Assembly: GCA_021234155.1 (NCBI GenBank)
Contig: JAJEKV010000028.1
Location: 10,370,134 to 10,434,133, forward strand
Direction of reading: 5' to 3'
From: Isoetes taiwanensis
Lineage: Eukaryota > Streptophyta > Lycopodiopsida > Isoetales > Isoetaceae
Length of the DNA: 64,000 nucleotides
Shown: piece after piece, positions 12,211-24,111 of the stretch
How the letters are laid out: each line of letters opens with the position of its first letter
Position numbering within the stretch: position 1 is the stretch's first letter
The notes under the pieces: model-generated
What the model saw: only the letters and a program-made list of their open reading frames with translations
Database searches by the model: none
What the model was told of the DNA's origin: nothing
Made by a program: the position numbers and the translations under genes

Positions 12211-12636
12211 AAAAGGATTCTTAAATAGACGGGAGAAAAGAAATTAGTGTACAAGAAATAAGAACTGAGCTACAAGATCCTGTAAATCTTGAAATTTTCC
12301 AATGATAGTTAACCTTCAACGTTTTCAATAATAATTAACTGCCACTTTTAATGCTTAAAGTCTAAAACGGAAACTTAACATGGCCTTTGTGCAACTTTTT
12401 AGGGCATATATTTGGTTCTGGCTCCTTGTGAAAGCAACCACTGACCATTTGTCAAATTTGACATCCTTTTACAGCTCTTACCAAATACCAAAACTCTTTT
12501 GGATCCATCAAAAACTTTAGCATATGGCTTTTATTCAGAACATATGATTTTTTAGCATATGGCTTTTATTTAGCAATAACATATACTCTTTATATGTATG
12601 TATGCTTCATTCGAGGTGTGAACCTTATTATCAGTA
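12211..12636. other. AT-rich spacer
   Basis: No gene is recognised. A near-direct repeat of TTTAGCATATGGCTTTTATT occurs around 12517-12572. Confidence 0.4.
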
Positions 12637-13820
12637 TCACCCCAATAAACCATGTTCTTTATTGTTGTTGCATAGCCTGCCTTCACTTTGAACAGGAAAC
12701 AGTCTTTGCAGCATTTGATCTGCTTCTACTCTTGGTACTAGTAGGCTCAAGTTTGTCCTGCCACGCCAGCAACTAATAGCTATGGGTTCTTCGCCAATTG
12801 AATCTGGAAAAAAAAGGGTAATTTACTTAGTAATGTGTTTGCTTGAGAATAATAAGATTTTATGATGTCCTTAAAAGACGTACCATCTTTAGCCAAAAAT
12901 ACTACTGAGATGACAATAGTAATTTGAGGTCTTCCTCTGAAGCATTGATAACTTGCTTTGTTATATGAGGCAAGAGAATAGATAGACCTTCGGAATCTAT
13001 TCTGAAAGAACATGGCGATGCACTCTCATTTGCCGAATGCCTTTCCTGTCAACCGCATGCATCATTAGAAAAAAATATTCAGAATCAAAGCAACTAACCT
13101 AGTGATTATATATACTTACAAATATTTTAAGACCTGCAGAAGTTATTTTCAGCACCTCGCCCGCAGAAAAATTCAGGCGAATAACATCTGCAACTGATTT
13201 AGACACATAGTAGATCCTCTTCAAGTGCAAGGGATCCTCGCTCCTTACAATAAGGTGGCCCCTTAATGGGAAAGTATCCTTGATACCATAATAAAAAACC
13301 AATTCGTCTGTCAGAAATATAACTAGATCAACACCACGCCATCTGCCTTGTTGTTGGACTTTGCCTCCTTTTCTTCCAGCCGACTTCTGATCAGCCTCAT
13401 GACAACTAACTGTGTTATTGTTGTCAGGATTATGCTCTGATGCTTTTGAACCTCGAGCTTCAAGCATAGCAGACTTCTGATCAGCTTCAAAAGAACTAGC
13501 CATATTATTGCTGTTAAGCGTTTTTGAACCTCCAGCATTTTCAGGCAATTCAGATACATCATCCAAATGATTTCCATCTGGGGAGCCAGATTCTGAGTTT
13601 TGAAGTGCACTATCAACATCATAATCAATATCAGTAGGACCTTCATGTTCAATGTCTCCCTGAATTTTATCCATATACCCCCCCTCGTGCAACATTGAAT
13701 CGTTATTCAAATGATTTGCAATTTGGGAACCAGAACATATTACTCTTCTGCTTCCCAAACCCTTATCACTTGCTTCAGCATTACACGCATCCTTTTGGAA
13801 CTTTGGCGCAAACTGAGTAG
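12637..13820 (-). pseudogene. C-terminal exons of a TRM4/NSUN2-type tRNA (cytosine-5) methyltransferase
   Basis: Three exons with good splice sites join in frame. Exon A is 13820-13120 (after ..TGTGCAG, ending before GTAAGT), exon B 13045-12884 (donor GTACGT), and exon C 12803-12637 (acceptor CCAG, stop TGA). Exon A ends in the conserved C-terminal region (YYGIKDTFPLRGHL, LKRIYYVSKSVADVI, LKITSAGLKIF). Exon B continues with CSFRIDSEGLSILLPHITKQ, and exon C with EPIAISCWRGRTNLSLL. The family methylates C5 of tRNA cytosines in the nucleus. Exon B changes frame between LKLLLSS and VVFLAKD, where a segment of the family is missing, so a deletion has broken it. No catalytic-domain exons were seen upstream to 14.8 kb. 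Confidence 0.7.
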
Positions 13821-15284
13821 CTGCACAATTACAAAAAACAAAAAGTGTTACCTGCCTGATACTACATATCCATATTACATCTAAGGAACATGAAAGAACA
13901 GACATTTCAGTGAAATGGCAAGAACAATGATAGAATATCTTTACAGTTAACTAAAAACAAAAATACTGATTAGGTGAAATGCATTTTGCAGCTTCTGCTA
14001 TCTGCAAAGGAGGATCAGAGCCATGATGATCGGTGCCTCATCGCTCTGATGATCCCCCGAAGAGAGCAGCCCTGCATTTGAAGCGGGTGCAGCTAGACTC
14101 ATAATTGGTACTGCTTGAGGATGCAAAAAAAAAGTGCTTGAGTAGCACATGCCAGACTTAATAAAGCCATTGTCCCTAAGACAGTCTTAACAAAGCCATT
14201 GACTTCATGTATATGCAAGCCTGAACCAAAGTCCAAGTCCGAAGACTGAGAATCCAAGGCCTAGGCTCAGACATCTAGCTCAGACAAGGATGACCTTAGT
14301 CTGGCCAATCCAACGCCTCTTGGTGCAATCCTATGAGCATGCAGTTCAGGTATTTTATACATGCTTTGAAACAATCTTTTCTGGTATATCAAACTTAAAA
14401 GCATACTTAGTTCAGTGTTTGAAGACTCAATGATCCAATTTGGGCATCCATTAAGGGTGTCTATGTTGTAGACCATCAAACAGTCATATCGCATGCGAAA
14501 TTAAATTGTTTCCTTGTGTAAATATGCTAAACATCTTATAAAAAGCTATTTGGAGACATGTCAATGTTCTATTAGGTGATCAAATATATCGAATTTACAT
14601 AACTCTAAGCATCTTCCCTTTTATGCCTGTCAAGAGCTTTATCACAGTGATGATAAAAAAATTAGCAGTCTGTTCTTTTCCAGTAATAGGATGTCTTCTA
14701 GCACAGATAACTATGTATGATAAATGAAGTCTTGCATGCATTAATACATTGAATCAAGATGTCGAGGACATGAATACAAGATTGAAACATAGCACAAAAG
14801 ACCTCAAGACCAGTTTAAAAGGATTGAAGATAACTTACTTGGATACATGCAGCACAACCTTGGATGCATGAGAACATCCTGGCAACTATGGCAACTAGCT
14901 CGTACCTGGGCGGACGGTCCTAGGCTGAGCTGTATACAGCAGTGCATACACCCGTCAAACGATTTTGCATAGCAGTTCCAGAAAAATGCAAACACTATGA
15001 TATAGGGAATGTAATGCTTTGTTCAGGTAAATAGTACTGCATAACTATAAACTCCTGCTCAGGCCGATGATGGTTTCTTATCTGCTTATCAGCAAAATAA
15101 TCCAAGACTATACTACTCAATCTCACGCCTGCACAACATCCAGGCATGGCAGAATGGAACTTCGAGCAGCCATCTGTATGATTGCTTATCTTAGAGATTG
15201 AAATCGCAGGGATGGATTATCCCTTGCTTTTGCTTGGCACCCAAGTGATTCTCAACCTGCACAAATAATCAAAACATTATCAGG
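13821..15284. other. Intergenic stretch, no gene recognised
   Basis: This could contain the introns or lost upstream exons of the TRM4-like remnant, but I see no methyltransferase motif. Short frames have no recognisable domain. Confidence 0.4.
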
Positions 15285-16760
15285 CTAGGAGCTCAGCTCC
15301 CCATACATGCTAATCAAGGCATTGTTTAGGACACTAGTATACCCAAAATCATTTCCAATAAGCAAGGCATGAATGAACTTACCTCTACTTAGATCTACAT
15401 TGTTCTTACATGCACTTATGATACTCACAAAGGTGACATCGTTTGGGTCTACAGCTTCCTGCCTCATTTAGTCAAAGAGTTCCAAAGCTCTATTGATGCT
15501 AGACATAATTAAGGTGTTCCACGATATTGTGTCAAATTCCCTCAAGACACTTTCGAGGTCGTCACATCTTCCGTACATGTTCATAAGGGCATTGCAAATG
15601 ATAATATTTGACAACTTCACATCTCTAATAATGCATGGATGGACAAATTTGCCATCCACTAAACCATCAAACTTTACGCTTGATTAGCGGCAAGACTAAA
15701 ATGTGAGGTCATTTGGAGATACTTCTTTGCTGATCATTTCCCTAAAAGTCGCGTGAAGTTTCCCCTGAAGTACCCATGATGCGGGTATCGGCAATGATAG
15801 CATACCAAGTTACACTATCATGTCGCACATAGTTCTCAATACTCTATCCGGATCAGTGAGACTAGAGGCCTTGCTATACATATTAATGAGAGCATTCCCA
15901 AGCATAATATCGAATCTAACATACCATGCATGATATGAGAATGCATTAACTTGCCCCATCCCAAATCTCCCAGATTGACACAAGCACTAAGAGTGCCAAG
16001 GAATGTGACTTTGTCTGGATACAGACCTTGCACATGGATCCCCTTATAAATTTGGAGCACATAACTTCCATAACCATGGCGGCGATAAGGACATCATTGC
16101 ATTCAAGATTACTAGAATGTGGCTCTTTACTTTGCCAAATATAGTGCTTGAATCAACTAAACTTATACTATGCCATGAACCAGTCTACGCTTCGCAAATG
16201 CCCCCAAGCTGGTGCGCATTCAAAATGATGGTAAAGGTGGCTTCATCTGCCTCTACTCCCGAAAAATGCATTTGATGGAAAAGCTCAACAGCCTTTCTTC
16301 ATATGGCCAAAAGTAGTGTGAACTGTTAACATTGTATTCCATGATATAACATCTCTGTTCGACATGCCATTAAACGAATTGATTGCATCTTCAAGACAAT
16401 TACATTTGCCATATGCATTGACAACACTATTTCCTAAAGGGATGTCTAATTCCAAGCCCTAAATGATTATGGTAGCATGAATCAACCTGACCTGTGGCAA
16501 AGATTGGAGAAATGAAGATGCTTTTAAGGACGTTGATACGATATTGTTATCGCTTCTTCATATCAACCTCCCTAATTGAAGCTAGAAGTAGAAGTGCAGC
16601 TTGCATGTGCCAGGATTGGACGTACATTGTGATCATCTGTGCCCATGAAAATACATTCCGATTAAGCATAGAATAAAAAACGAGAAGAAATAGCCATGAA
16701 ATAGCGTCGTAGTGAGGGCCGCCCACACACTCAACACTCAAAATACTCGCCATCTGCACG
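15285..16760 (-). pseudogene. PLS-type pentatricopeptide repeat (PPR) pseudogene
   Basis: Minus-strand fragments carry PPR repeat signatures in a plausible N-to-C order. They include RNVFSWAQMITMYVQ (about 16640), PDKVTFLGTLSACVNLGDL and GKLMHSHIM (about 16000-15930), CNALMNMYGRCDDLES (about 15580), TISWNTLI (about 15520), and PNDVTFVSIISACKNNVDL followed by ALISMYGE (15440-15300). PPR proteins bind organellar RNA, and the PLS subclass mainly serves C-to-U editing. Frameshifts and stops separate the pieces, and no E or DYW domain is seen before 15285. It is a decayed gene or retrocopy. Confidence 0.75.
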
Positions 16761-16853
16761 AGAGGAGACCTCTCCGGTTGGCCGGTTTCGAGAGTGGCTG
16801 CCCACTAACACAAGTGACCTAGCATTTACAGCCAATAATGGGTTTTTAGCAGT

Positions 16854-16949
16854 CATCGGCATATTCTAGGCATATACTGGCATATACCTAGAATATGCCA
16901 CAAACCCCATATAAACAAGGGTTTGCCCCCTTAGGGGCAACCCAAAAAA
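16854..16949 (+). repeat. Short dispersed repeat with GC hairpin, copy 2
   Basis: This is the second copy of the repeat at 9335-9424, with the GCATAT-rich segment, the GGGTTTGCCCC / GGGGCAACCC stem and the A-rich end. The following AAGTACTAAGCATT also occurs at about 8748, near the partial relative. Confidence 0.65.
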
Positions 16950-17653
16950 AGTACTAAGCATTACAACTTTACAGAAGACAAGTGATATCTCTTTGGGGTA
17001 GTGTGAGACTAGAGACTATTCCAAAATAGCATGAGAATACGAAACTATTCCAAAAAAGCGAGATTGCCTATTCCAAAATAGCATGAAACCACGAGACTAT
17101 TCCAGAATAGTGTGATCAAGATAAGTATAGTACCTTGATCATTTGGTAATCGTGATCATTGGGAAAAGAAAGAAGTTTACTATTCTCTTCGGAACAACAT
17201 GAGAGTATGAGACTATACCAAAATATAATGAGTGTATTGTTTTATCCCTTTGAAATATTTGATCACCTATATATTGACCCCTTTAAATTATTATTTGTAG
17301 AGATTTTTGATCACCTCAGTGTGATCTATAAAAGTTAAAAAAACATTAATGAATTGGCTGTAATAAACTTTTATCTTTGTGAAATGAGATCCGGTTGTAA
17401 ATTTTGTTTGCAGGAACGAGCCGATTCCAAGTTATAAATTCCGATTGGGTTATTAAAAACAGCTTTTTTTTTCATGGCAATACCACGTCATCTTTTGGAC
17501 ACGTGGATAACTAGCCACACGAAAAGGCAAAAGGAAAAATGAAATAGAAAGGGTTTGCAATTGCATGTTCTTGGACGCGGCCTGAGGAAGAAATCGGCAA
17601 GGGCTCGGAAGAAAGACAAAGATTGCACTTTGAGCCTCAAAGGTTACGCTGGT
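16950..17653. promoter_or_regulatory. Upstream region of the F-box gene, with G-box-like element
   Basis: AT-rich spacer upstream of the F-box start contains repeats of a short unit (ACTATTCCAAAATAGC...) at 17015-17110 and about 17210. A CACGTGG element, the core bound by plant bZIP/bHLH factors, lies at 17500-17506, with a further ACGT core near 17485. Promoter function is inferred from position only. Confidence 0.3.
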
Positions 17654-18766
17654 ATGGAGTATTTGGGGAAAAAAAGAATGAAGTGTTCGCAGTATCCCAG
17701 ATCAGAGAGCCAGAACAATTATACACTGCCGGAACTTGATTTTCATATTCAGTCGAAGATCTTGGCTTGCCTGCAAATTGAGGATCTTTTTGGGTCATGC
17801 TTGCTTGTGTGCAAGCAATGGAAAGATGAAATTTTGTTGTCTGAGATTTTTGCCAGGCTCCATCATAGGCACAGCATCTGGGTTTATCTAGACGAGTATG
17901 GTTTTGATGCGCCATTTTATCCAAATAAAGGGTTAGCTTTTCAGAACGGTCCTCATAAAGTTTTGAAGGCGAGGCTGGAAGCTGGTGAGACGATATGTTG
18001 TTCTGATAAAGGAATAGTCTGCACAATGGGTATGGTCGAAAACAGTAATCAGTGGAATGTGAAGATTAGGGTCGGAAATCCATTAAAGGATAAGTGGAAA
18101 ATAATTCCTAGTACTTCCAAATATCTTATACCACATGTCATGAGTGTAGATACCTCAACATCACCAGCTGCTTTTAAGATAGTAGCTTGTAGTTTCAAGA
18201 TGCCTGACTTGCTGACTGAAATATTTGATTCAAGAGTAAATACCTGGATCAAGGGGAACACCATTTGCTTAAATGGGCCCTTTCAAGATAAACTTGGACA
18301 GGCTTTGGTAACTTACTGTCCAAATGCGAAGAAAATAGTAGCCTATGACTTTGAACAAGATATATGGAGTGTAAAAAGCTACTTGTCACCAAAAGAAAAA
18401 CCAAGGGGTGGAAAAATTTTGCTTTGGAAGCAGGAGCCAATTTTAGTATCTAATTTGTGGCCCTGGGCCATGCTTTGGAAGGAGAAGTCCTCTTGCAAGG
18501 GCATCATCCAGTGGGGATTAATCGCTAAACTTGACTTCAACGAATTCTTGGCACAACATAAGCTCGAGGCTGGGTGCGAGAGATTAGAGTGGTATGCACA
18601 TTGCACGGGGGATGTTATCATAATTATGATAGATCTGCCTTCGAAAAAGATAGCGGTGGCTACTTATGACATGAGAAAGGGTTGTTGGGAGCTTGCAGGA
18701 TTAATGGAAGGCACATGTGCAGAACCCTTTAAAATGAAATTCACTCCCAGCTTGATTACAGTTTAA
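17654..18766 (+). CDS. F-box protein (kelch-like C-terminal region)
   Basis: This is a single-exon open frame of 370 codons. The start is the first in-frame ATG, at 17654; the frame is open upstream to about 17555 but without an ATG. Residues about 25-65 form an F-box (LPELDFHIQSKILACLQIED...CLLVCKQWKDEI), which binds SKP1 in SCF ubiquitin ligases. The remaining 300 residues have the alternating tryptophan and beta-strand pattern of plant F-box C-terminal domains (VNTWIKG, YDFEQDIWSVKSY, YDMRKGCWELAGLMEG), which choose the substrate. No intron, stop or frameshift interrupts it, making it the best-supported host gene here. The target is unknown. Confidence 0.85.
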   Translation: MEYLGKKRMKCSQYPRSESQNNYTLPELDFHIQSKILACLQIEDLFGSCLLVCKQWKDEILLSEIFARLHHRHSIWVYLDEYGFDAPFYPNKGLAFQNGPHKVLKARLEAGETICCSDKGIVCTMGMVENSNQWNVKIRVGNPLKDKWKIIPSTSKYLIPHVMSVDTSTSPAAFKIVACSFKMPDLLTEIFDSRVNTWIKGNTICLNGPFQDKLGQALVTYCPNAKKIVAYDFEQDIWSVKSYLSPKEKPRGGKILLWKQEPILVSNLWPWAMLWKEKSSCKGIIQWGLIAKLDFNEFLAQHKLEAGCERLEWYAHCTGDVIIIMIDLPSKKIAVATYDMRKGCWELAGLMEGTCAEPFKMKFTPSLITV

Positions 18767-20090
18767 AGGATTGCTTTGAGGGGCAGCTTGGTTGGAAATA
18801 TCAAGTTGTTAATTTATGGATGGAACCGTGTCGGTGGGTGGTAGTTTGTTTTGTATTATTGATTTATTGATTGAGCGTATGTTAAGCTGTAATCCTATTC
18901 ACAGTATTCACATGCACAGGGGATGTTCTGGTAAAGGTAACCTCGTCTCTGAAAAAGACAGCTTTGCTTAATTACGAGATGGGAAGGTGCATGTGCAGGT
19001 GTCCCAGCTTGATTACAGTTTAAAGAATTGCTTTGAGGGGCCTTGTTATCATGGTCAAGGCTTTGCTTAATTCCAGGATGAGAAAGGGTTGTTTGAAGCT
19101 TGGAGGATTAATGGAAGATGCGTCATATGCAGGAGCCATTCAATGAAATTCAGTCCAGTTTACAGTTTCAAGGATTATCTGAGTGGCAGTTTGGCTGTAA
19201 AATGCAGTTAATAATTTATGGAACCATGTGATGCGGGCAGTCTGTCAGTTTGTTTGTTTGTTTGTTTGTTTGTTTGTTTGTTTGTTTGTGTACCGTGCCC
19301 AATGATAACATATGTGAAGCCATAATGCTCTAGGAATTGGTGGCCCATGTATTTCCTCTTTATGATACAATTCTCAGTTATTTGGTCGGAGGCATGACTG
19401 CTAGGAAGTAGTTTGAAACTCAGATTTCTTGAAGGAGCTTTGACACATATGGAGGAGGCCATTAAATGAAATTCAGTCCCAGTTTACAGTTTAAAGGATT
19501 ACCTGAGGTGTTGGCAGTTTGTTTGTTTGTGCACATATTGATAAACAGTATGTGAAGCCGCTTATGTGAAACATTGTAGGCGAGCATGTCTTTGGAAGGA
19601 AAAGAAGGTCCCTCAGTGTAGTATTTAACAAGTGACTGAAATCTATGGGCATTTATCGTATTCATGGGTATATACATTGCACAGGGACAGGGACGTTATC
19701 ATGGTTAAGGTAACATTGTTTTCAAAGAAGACAGCTTTGCTTAATTCTGGCATGAGAGCGGGTTGTTTGAAGCTTGGGGGATTAATGAAAGGCGCATATG
19801 CAGTCCCAGTTTACAGTTTAAAGGATTATCTGAGGGGCAGTTTGCCTGTAAAAGCGTGAAGCCGCAATGCTCTAGGAATTAAGCATGGCTATGTATTCTC
19901 TTTTTTTTATACAATTCCCAGTTACCTGGAAATAGTTTGAAAGTCATCCTGTGATAGATATGTGAAGTTAAGCCTTTGGTACAACTTTGAATATGATAAT
20001 GATTGCTATTTGTGATGAATATTGCTTGGCACATCAAATTCTGCTTGGCTATGTATTAAGATTATGGCTGTGTTTGTTTCTTGTTTCAGC
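18745..20090 (+). repeat. Serial partial copies of the F-box gene 3' end
   Basis: Fragments resembling the last codons and 3' flank of the F-box gene recur in the same orientation near 19005, 19065-19230, 19465-19520 and 19680-19860. They share TTTACAGTTTAAAGGATT, GAGGGGCAGTTTG and GAAGCTTGGGGGATTAATG-type blocks. Further copies lie after the Mutator-like element at 22850-23556. They carry small indels and are non-coding as they stand. Confidence 0.75.
19248..19289. repeat. (TTTG)n microsatellite
   Basis: About ten tandem TTTG units lie inside the F-box 3'-end repeat zone. Shorter GTTTGTTTG runs mark the sister copies near 19520 and 22920. Confidence 0.9.
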
Positions 20091-20614
20091 ATGTACTGCA
20101 AGAAGGTAAAAGGAGGGAGTATATTCCTAGTGAATTCTAGACTGAATTGCTTCAAAGAATTTGTAGCGATGTCATTGTCATCGCTAGTTTGTTCTTTTCA
20201 GTAGGTGCTTATATGTGCAAGAGATTTATACAAACTCTATTAATTTCCTAGAAAGAACATGTCAACAAATAATTGGCTTTGATGCCAAAATGTAATGTAA
20301 GTGGTTTTTTTTTTAGATTGCCATCCAATATTGTCAATATGATCTTTGTCAGCTTGGAGACTTTCATATTAAATTTGTGTGAAGTCACAAGGCTCTCTGG
20401 TGGCTAATAACTAAAAAATTTCTTTTCATAATTAAATCCTAATGCTAGTATATCTTGTTTTCATTATGAAGTACTTTGTGAAAGTAGTGCCCATGATTTA
20501 CACTGCTAACTTCTTCCGTAGTTTTGCTTGCATGCACGTGTCTTCCTTAGTTTTGCTTGCACGCATGTGTCGATGGTTCCATCTACGTCCGATCTGGGTT
20601 GGACCTTGTTGAAA

Positions 20615-20860
20615 CCTAGAGAGGTTTTTGATGGAAACCTAGACTTGGTTCCATAAAACTACTCTAGGTTTCCCATAAAACCATTCTAGGTTTCCAACAA
20701 ACTACTCTAGGTTTCCAAGAAACTAGTCTAGGTTTCCATTGGTGTGGAACCTACCCTAGGTTTCCACATAATCCTTTCTAGGTTTCCTCGAGTCTAGGTT
20801 TCCATAGAATAAAACCTATATAGGTTTCACTTTGGAAAAACCCACCTAGGTTTCCCTTGG
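20615..20860. repeat. Subterminal CTAGGTTTCC array (left)
   Basis: The motif CTAGGTTTCC and close variants, plus the reverse form GGAAACCTAG, recur at least eight times at 20-35 bp spacing. A smaller matching cluster lies at 21985-22085 near the other end. Such subterminal repeats are commonly transposase-binding sites. Confidence 0.75.
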
Positions 20861-21984
20861 TAGCAATAAATCCGTCCTGCCACCGAATCTTTCACGTACA
20901 GCAGTGCAATAAAGAAAGACAATTATTTATCGATTGTTTCGCGGACCTCGAGGCCACTCCCACACTCCATCGCACTATTCGAGATGCACACGCGTTTTGC
21001 ACCACCATGAAAAAAGAGCGTCTTTGAATTTATTTTTTATTGTGGAGGTGTGATTCTCCGCTGGTTTCTTACAACGTAAAGTTTAGTTAGGGTTTATTCT
21101 GGTCAATCTGCCAATGAGCTGCCGCCACGTGTCATCTTTTCTTTCCCGAAATGTCCTCTTACTTGCATTCTAAGTTTTTAATCGTCATACTAAAATTTCT
21201 TACCTGTATTCTGACTGCATTCTGAAATTTACTTGCATTTCTAGATTCTTACCTGCATTCTAAGATTTTTACCTGCATTTTGACTCGCATTCTGCTTTCT
21301 AAGATTTCTTTACTGCCCAGGGAATTGAACCCCGGTCCAAAGCACCAGCAACAGATTTCTTAACAAAAACAGACTTAACAGATTCAAAAACAGAGAAACT
21401 AAGAACAAGAAACTAAGAACAGAGAAACTAAGAACAAGAAACTAAGAGCAAAACAGAAAAAAATGGCTTTGTTACGCCATCGCCGGACTGCACAGAAAGA
21501 ACATAGAAACGAAGAACAAGAAACTAAGAGCAAGAAAGAAACTAAGAGCAAGAAAGAAAAAACAGAAACTAAGAAAAGAGGGAACAAATCGCTGCACAAA
21601 TCGCCGCTGCACTAAGAACAGCCGCTGCACAAATCTAAGAACAGAGAAACTAAGAAAAGGAAAGCAAAGCTTAGCCATCGCCGGAGTTGCGGCACAAAAA
21701 AACACTCGTTAGAAAGAAACAACAGAAAAAAATGGCTTTGTTACGCCATCGCCGGAGTCGCTGCATGGAAAGAACAGAGTTAGAAAGAAAACACAGAAAC
21801 TAAGAACAGAGGGAACAAGCCGCTGTGCAAATCGCCATGGCCGGAGCTCAATTTTTTCTGAGCTCAATTTTTGCCGCCAGAAGAATGATGCAACGAAATT
21901 CATGCCTTAAATGGCCTTAAATTTCTTGCCTTAATGGCAATTTAAAGTCCTGTAAGACCATTTAAAGCCCTCTTACCTGGCAAT

Positions 21985-22085
21985 TAATGGATCCCAAGGA
22001 AACCTAGACCAGTATCTTTATTGGAAACCTAGAATAGTTTCTATTAACCACTCTAGGTTTCCAAACATGAACCTAATCTAGGTTT
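21985..22085. repeat. Subterminal CTAGGTTTCC array (right)
   Basis: There are four or five copies in both orientations just inside the right end of the Mutator-like element, mirroring the larger left array. Confidence 0.7.
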
Positions 22086-22231
22086 CCGCTCTCGATTTTC
22101 TAACCCAGATCGGGTGCAGATAATGTCATCGCGCATGTGTGGTTCTATTTTTGATGATTTAGAGTGCTAGAATTGTTCCTTAATTTTGATTAATTGTTTC
22201 GTAATTTAAAAGTTTCTTATTCTCTACAAAA

Positions 22232-22375
22232 CAAGTAATGGTCTATTAGTAGACAAACATGTGTGTAACACATGCGTAAAAGAAGATATGTCATGTCATT
22301 TTCATAACTAATGGTCTATTATGAGAAAGACGTGTAATACATGCGTAAAAGAAGATATATGTCATTTTCATATAA
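22232..22375. repeat. Tandem duplication of ~80 bp
   Basis: TAATGGTCTATTA starts both units, and each contains ACATGCGTAAAAGAAGATAT and GTCATTTTCATA, with small deletions in the second. Confidence 0.7.
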
Positions 22376-22849
22376 GACTAGAAACGTGTGCCCGGCGATG
22401 CCAGGCATTAGTCGTGGATGCATGAAATGGGTAGATGCAATAGTTGATAGAATGGGTTGATGGAAGGAATGGAGTGGGATTGGGATGGGATAAAATTGAA
22501 AGAAATGGATGTCGGGCATGTGTAAATTGTAGTATGTGTGTATGGAGTAGGGAGTGGAAGATTTGGGTGACACGTTGCGTATGTTTTGTATGTGTATTCA
22601 TATGAGTGAATATGCGAGATGGTTGGGTGTGAGAGCACATATTGTACCTATAACAAATTATCGTTGCAAGATATTGTGTGTTCTAAACTATCTAATTTTT
22701 TTGGGTTTATGGGGGACAATGGACTTGAAAAACTAAGCAAATCATGATATACACAATGGGATCAAAGTGGTGCAAATGTCGAGCAATAGTAAACATGTGG
22801 CTAATTGAGGTAAACATGTGGAACTATATGGTGTTGGCAGTTTGTTTGA

Positions 22850-23556
22850 AGGATTACCTAAGGGGCAGTTTGCCTATAAAATGTAGTTAATAATTTATGG
22901 AACCATATGGTTTTGGTAGTTTGTTTGTTTGTGCACATATTGATACAGTATGTGAAGCCGCTTGTAGGAGAGCATGTCTTTGGAAGGAAAAGAAGGTCCC
23001 TCAGTGTAATATTTAACAAGTGACTGAAATCTATGGCCATTTATCGTATTCATGGGTATATACATTGCACAGGGACATTATCATGGTCAAGGTAACTTTG
23101 TTTTTAAACAACTTTGCTTAATTCTGGCATGAGAGCGGGTTGTTTGGAGCTTGGGGGATTAACAAAAGGTGCATATGCAGGAGCCATTAAATGAAATTCA
23201 GTTCCAGTTTACAGTTTAAAGGATTATCTGAGGGGCAGTTTGGCTGTAAAAGAGTGAAGCCACAATGCTCTAGGAATTAAGCGTGGCCATGTATTCTCTT
23301 TTTTTTATACAATTTCCAGTTACTTAGTTGGAGGCATAACTGCTAGGAAGTAGTTTGAAAGTCAGATTTTTCAAAGGAGCTCATCTGTCCTGTGATAAAT
23401 ATGTGAAGTTAAGCCTTTGGTACAACTTTGAATATGATAATTATTGCAATTTGTGATGAATATTTTTAACGTTCCCCAATTTCAATTGCACTCTGAATTT
23501 TGCACATCAAATTCTGCTTGGCTATGTATTAAGATTATGGCTGTGTTTGTTTCTTG
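22850..23556 (+). repeat. Second block of F-box 3'-end-derived sequence
   Basis: This block is collinear with about 19505-20086, from GTTTGTTTGTGCACATATTG to TGTGTTTGTTTCTTGTTT, with small indels. It shows a roughly 600-bp segmental duplication now on both sides of the Mutator-like element. A poly-T and an unrelated 1-kb repeat begin exactly at its end. Confidence 0.75.
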
Positions 23557-24111
23557 TTTTTTTTTTTTTTTTTTTTTAATTAACTAAGCTTATTTGCTTC
23601 AATCAAGCAATTAAGCTTGGACAAAAAATTAAGCTTGGACAATTTTAAGTTGCTTAAGTGCATATTTATGTTGCCAATGGATGTGAAGTTCCAATAGTAT
23701 GGGCCTAGGCAAATGCATGATAAAATTATTCAGGCTTTGCTCATTAAAACTGTGACACCATTAGAGCTGCCCAAAGGGTTAGCCTGATCGATTTTTTATG
23801 CCTGAAACGAGACTATAGGGGAGATGGGTTGGAATCGACTTATGATTCAATCTGGTTTAAAAATTTAAAGAAAAGAAAAAAATAAGGCAATGGTCTAGTT
23901 TATTTGCATGGAAATCGATTTAGGGTGTACAAACCCTAGCTAGCGCCAAAGAGGCTGCCTTGGTATGCCAAACCCTAAGCCTCAAGCTTATGACCAGAGG
24001 GATTCGACATGATTTGTGCCGGATTCGATCTATATGCGGTCTGCAACTACTTATACAGTATAGGAAAAAATGTGTGGATTGTAGCCGCATTTACAAATGA
24101 TCCTGGAATGA
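23557..24111. repeat. 1-kb dispersed repeat, copy 1, left part
   Basis: A T21 tract (23557-23577) is followed by sequence matching 34478-34994 almost base for base. The match breaks exactly at the transposon insertion (24112) and resumes at 32335. The leading T tract suggests a retroposed sequence on the minus strand with a poly(A) tail. No coding capacity is seen. Confidence 0.85.

Larger units (their letters stand above)
20571..22131. mobile_element. Non-autonomous Mutator-like element, 1.56 kb
   Basis: The ends are imperfect inverted repeats. The left starts CGATGGTTCCATCTACG, and the reverse complement of the right starts CGATGACATTATCTGCA. Both then read CCGATCTGGGTT. They are flanked by an identical 9-bp direct repeat, CGCATGTGT, at 20562-20570 and 22132-22140, the duplication size typical of Mutator-like elements. 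No transposase is present. The interior has CTAGGTTTCC arrays near both ends and a purine-rich GAAACTAAGAACA-type repeat region at about 21390-21800. Confidence 0.8.

Noticed and set aside
13323-13652. Alternative 109-codon minus-strand frame
   Set aside because: Out-of-frame shadow of the TRM4-like exon A, with no domain of its own.
21315-21350. tRNA T-arm-like sequence GGAATTGAACCCCGGTCC in the Mutator-like element
   Set aside because: Only a T-arm-like segment on the minus strand is present. No D-arm or anticodon arm could be drawn, so it is not called a tRNA.
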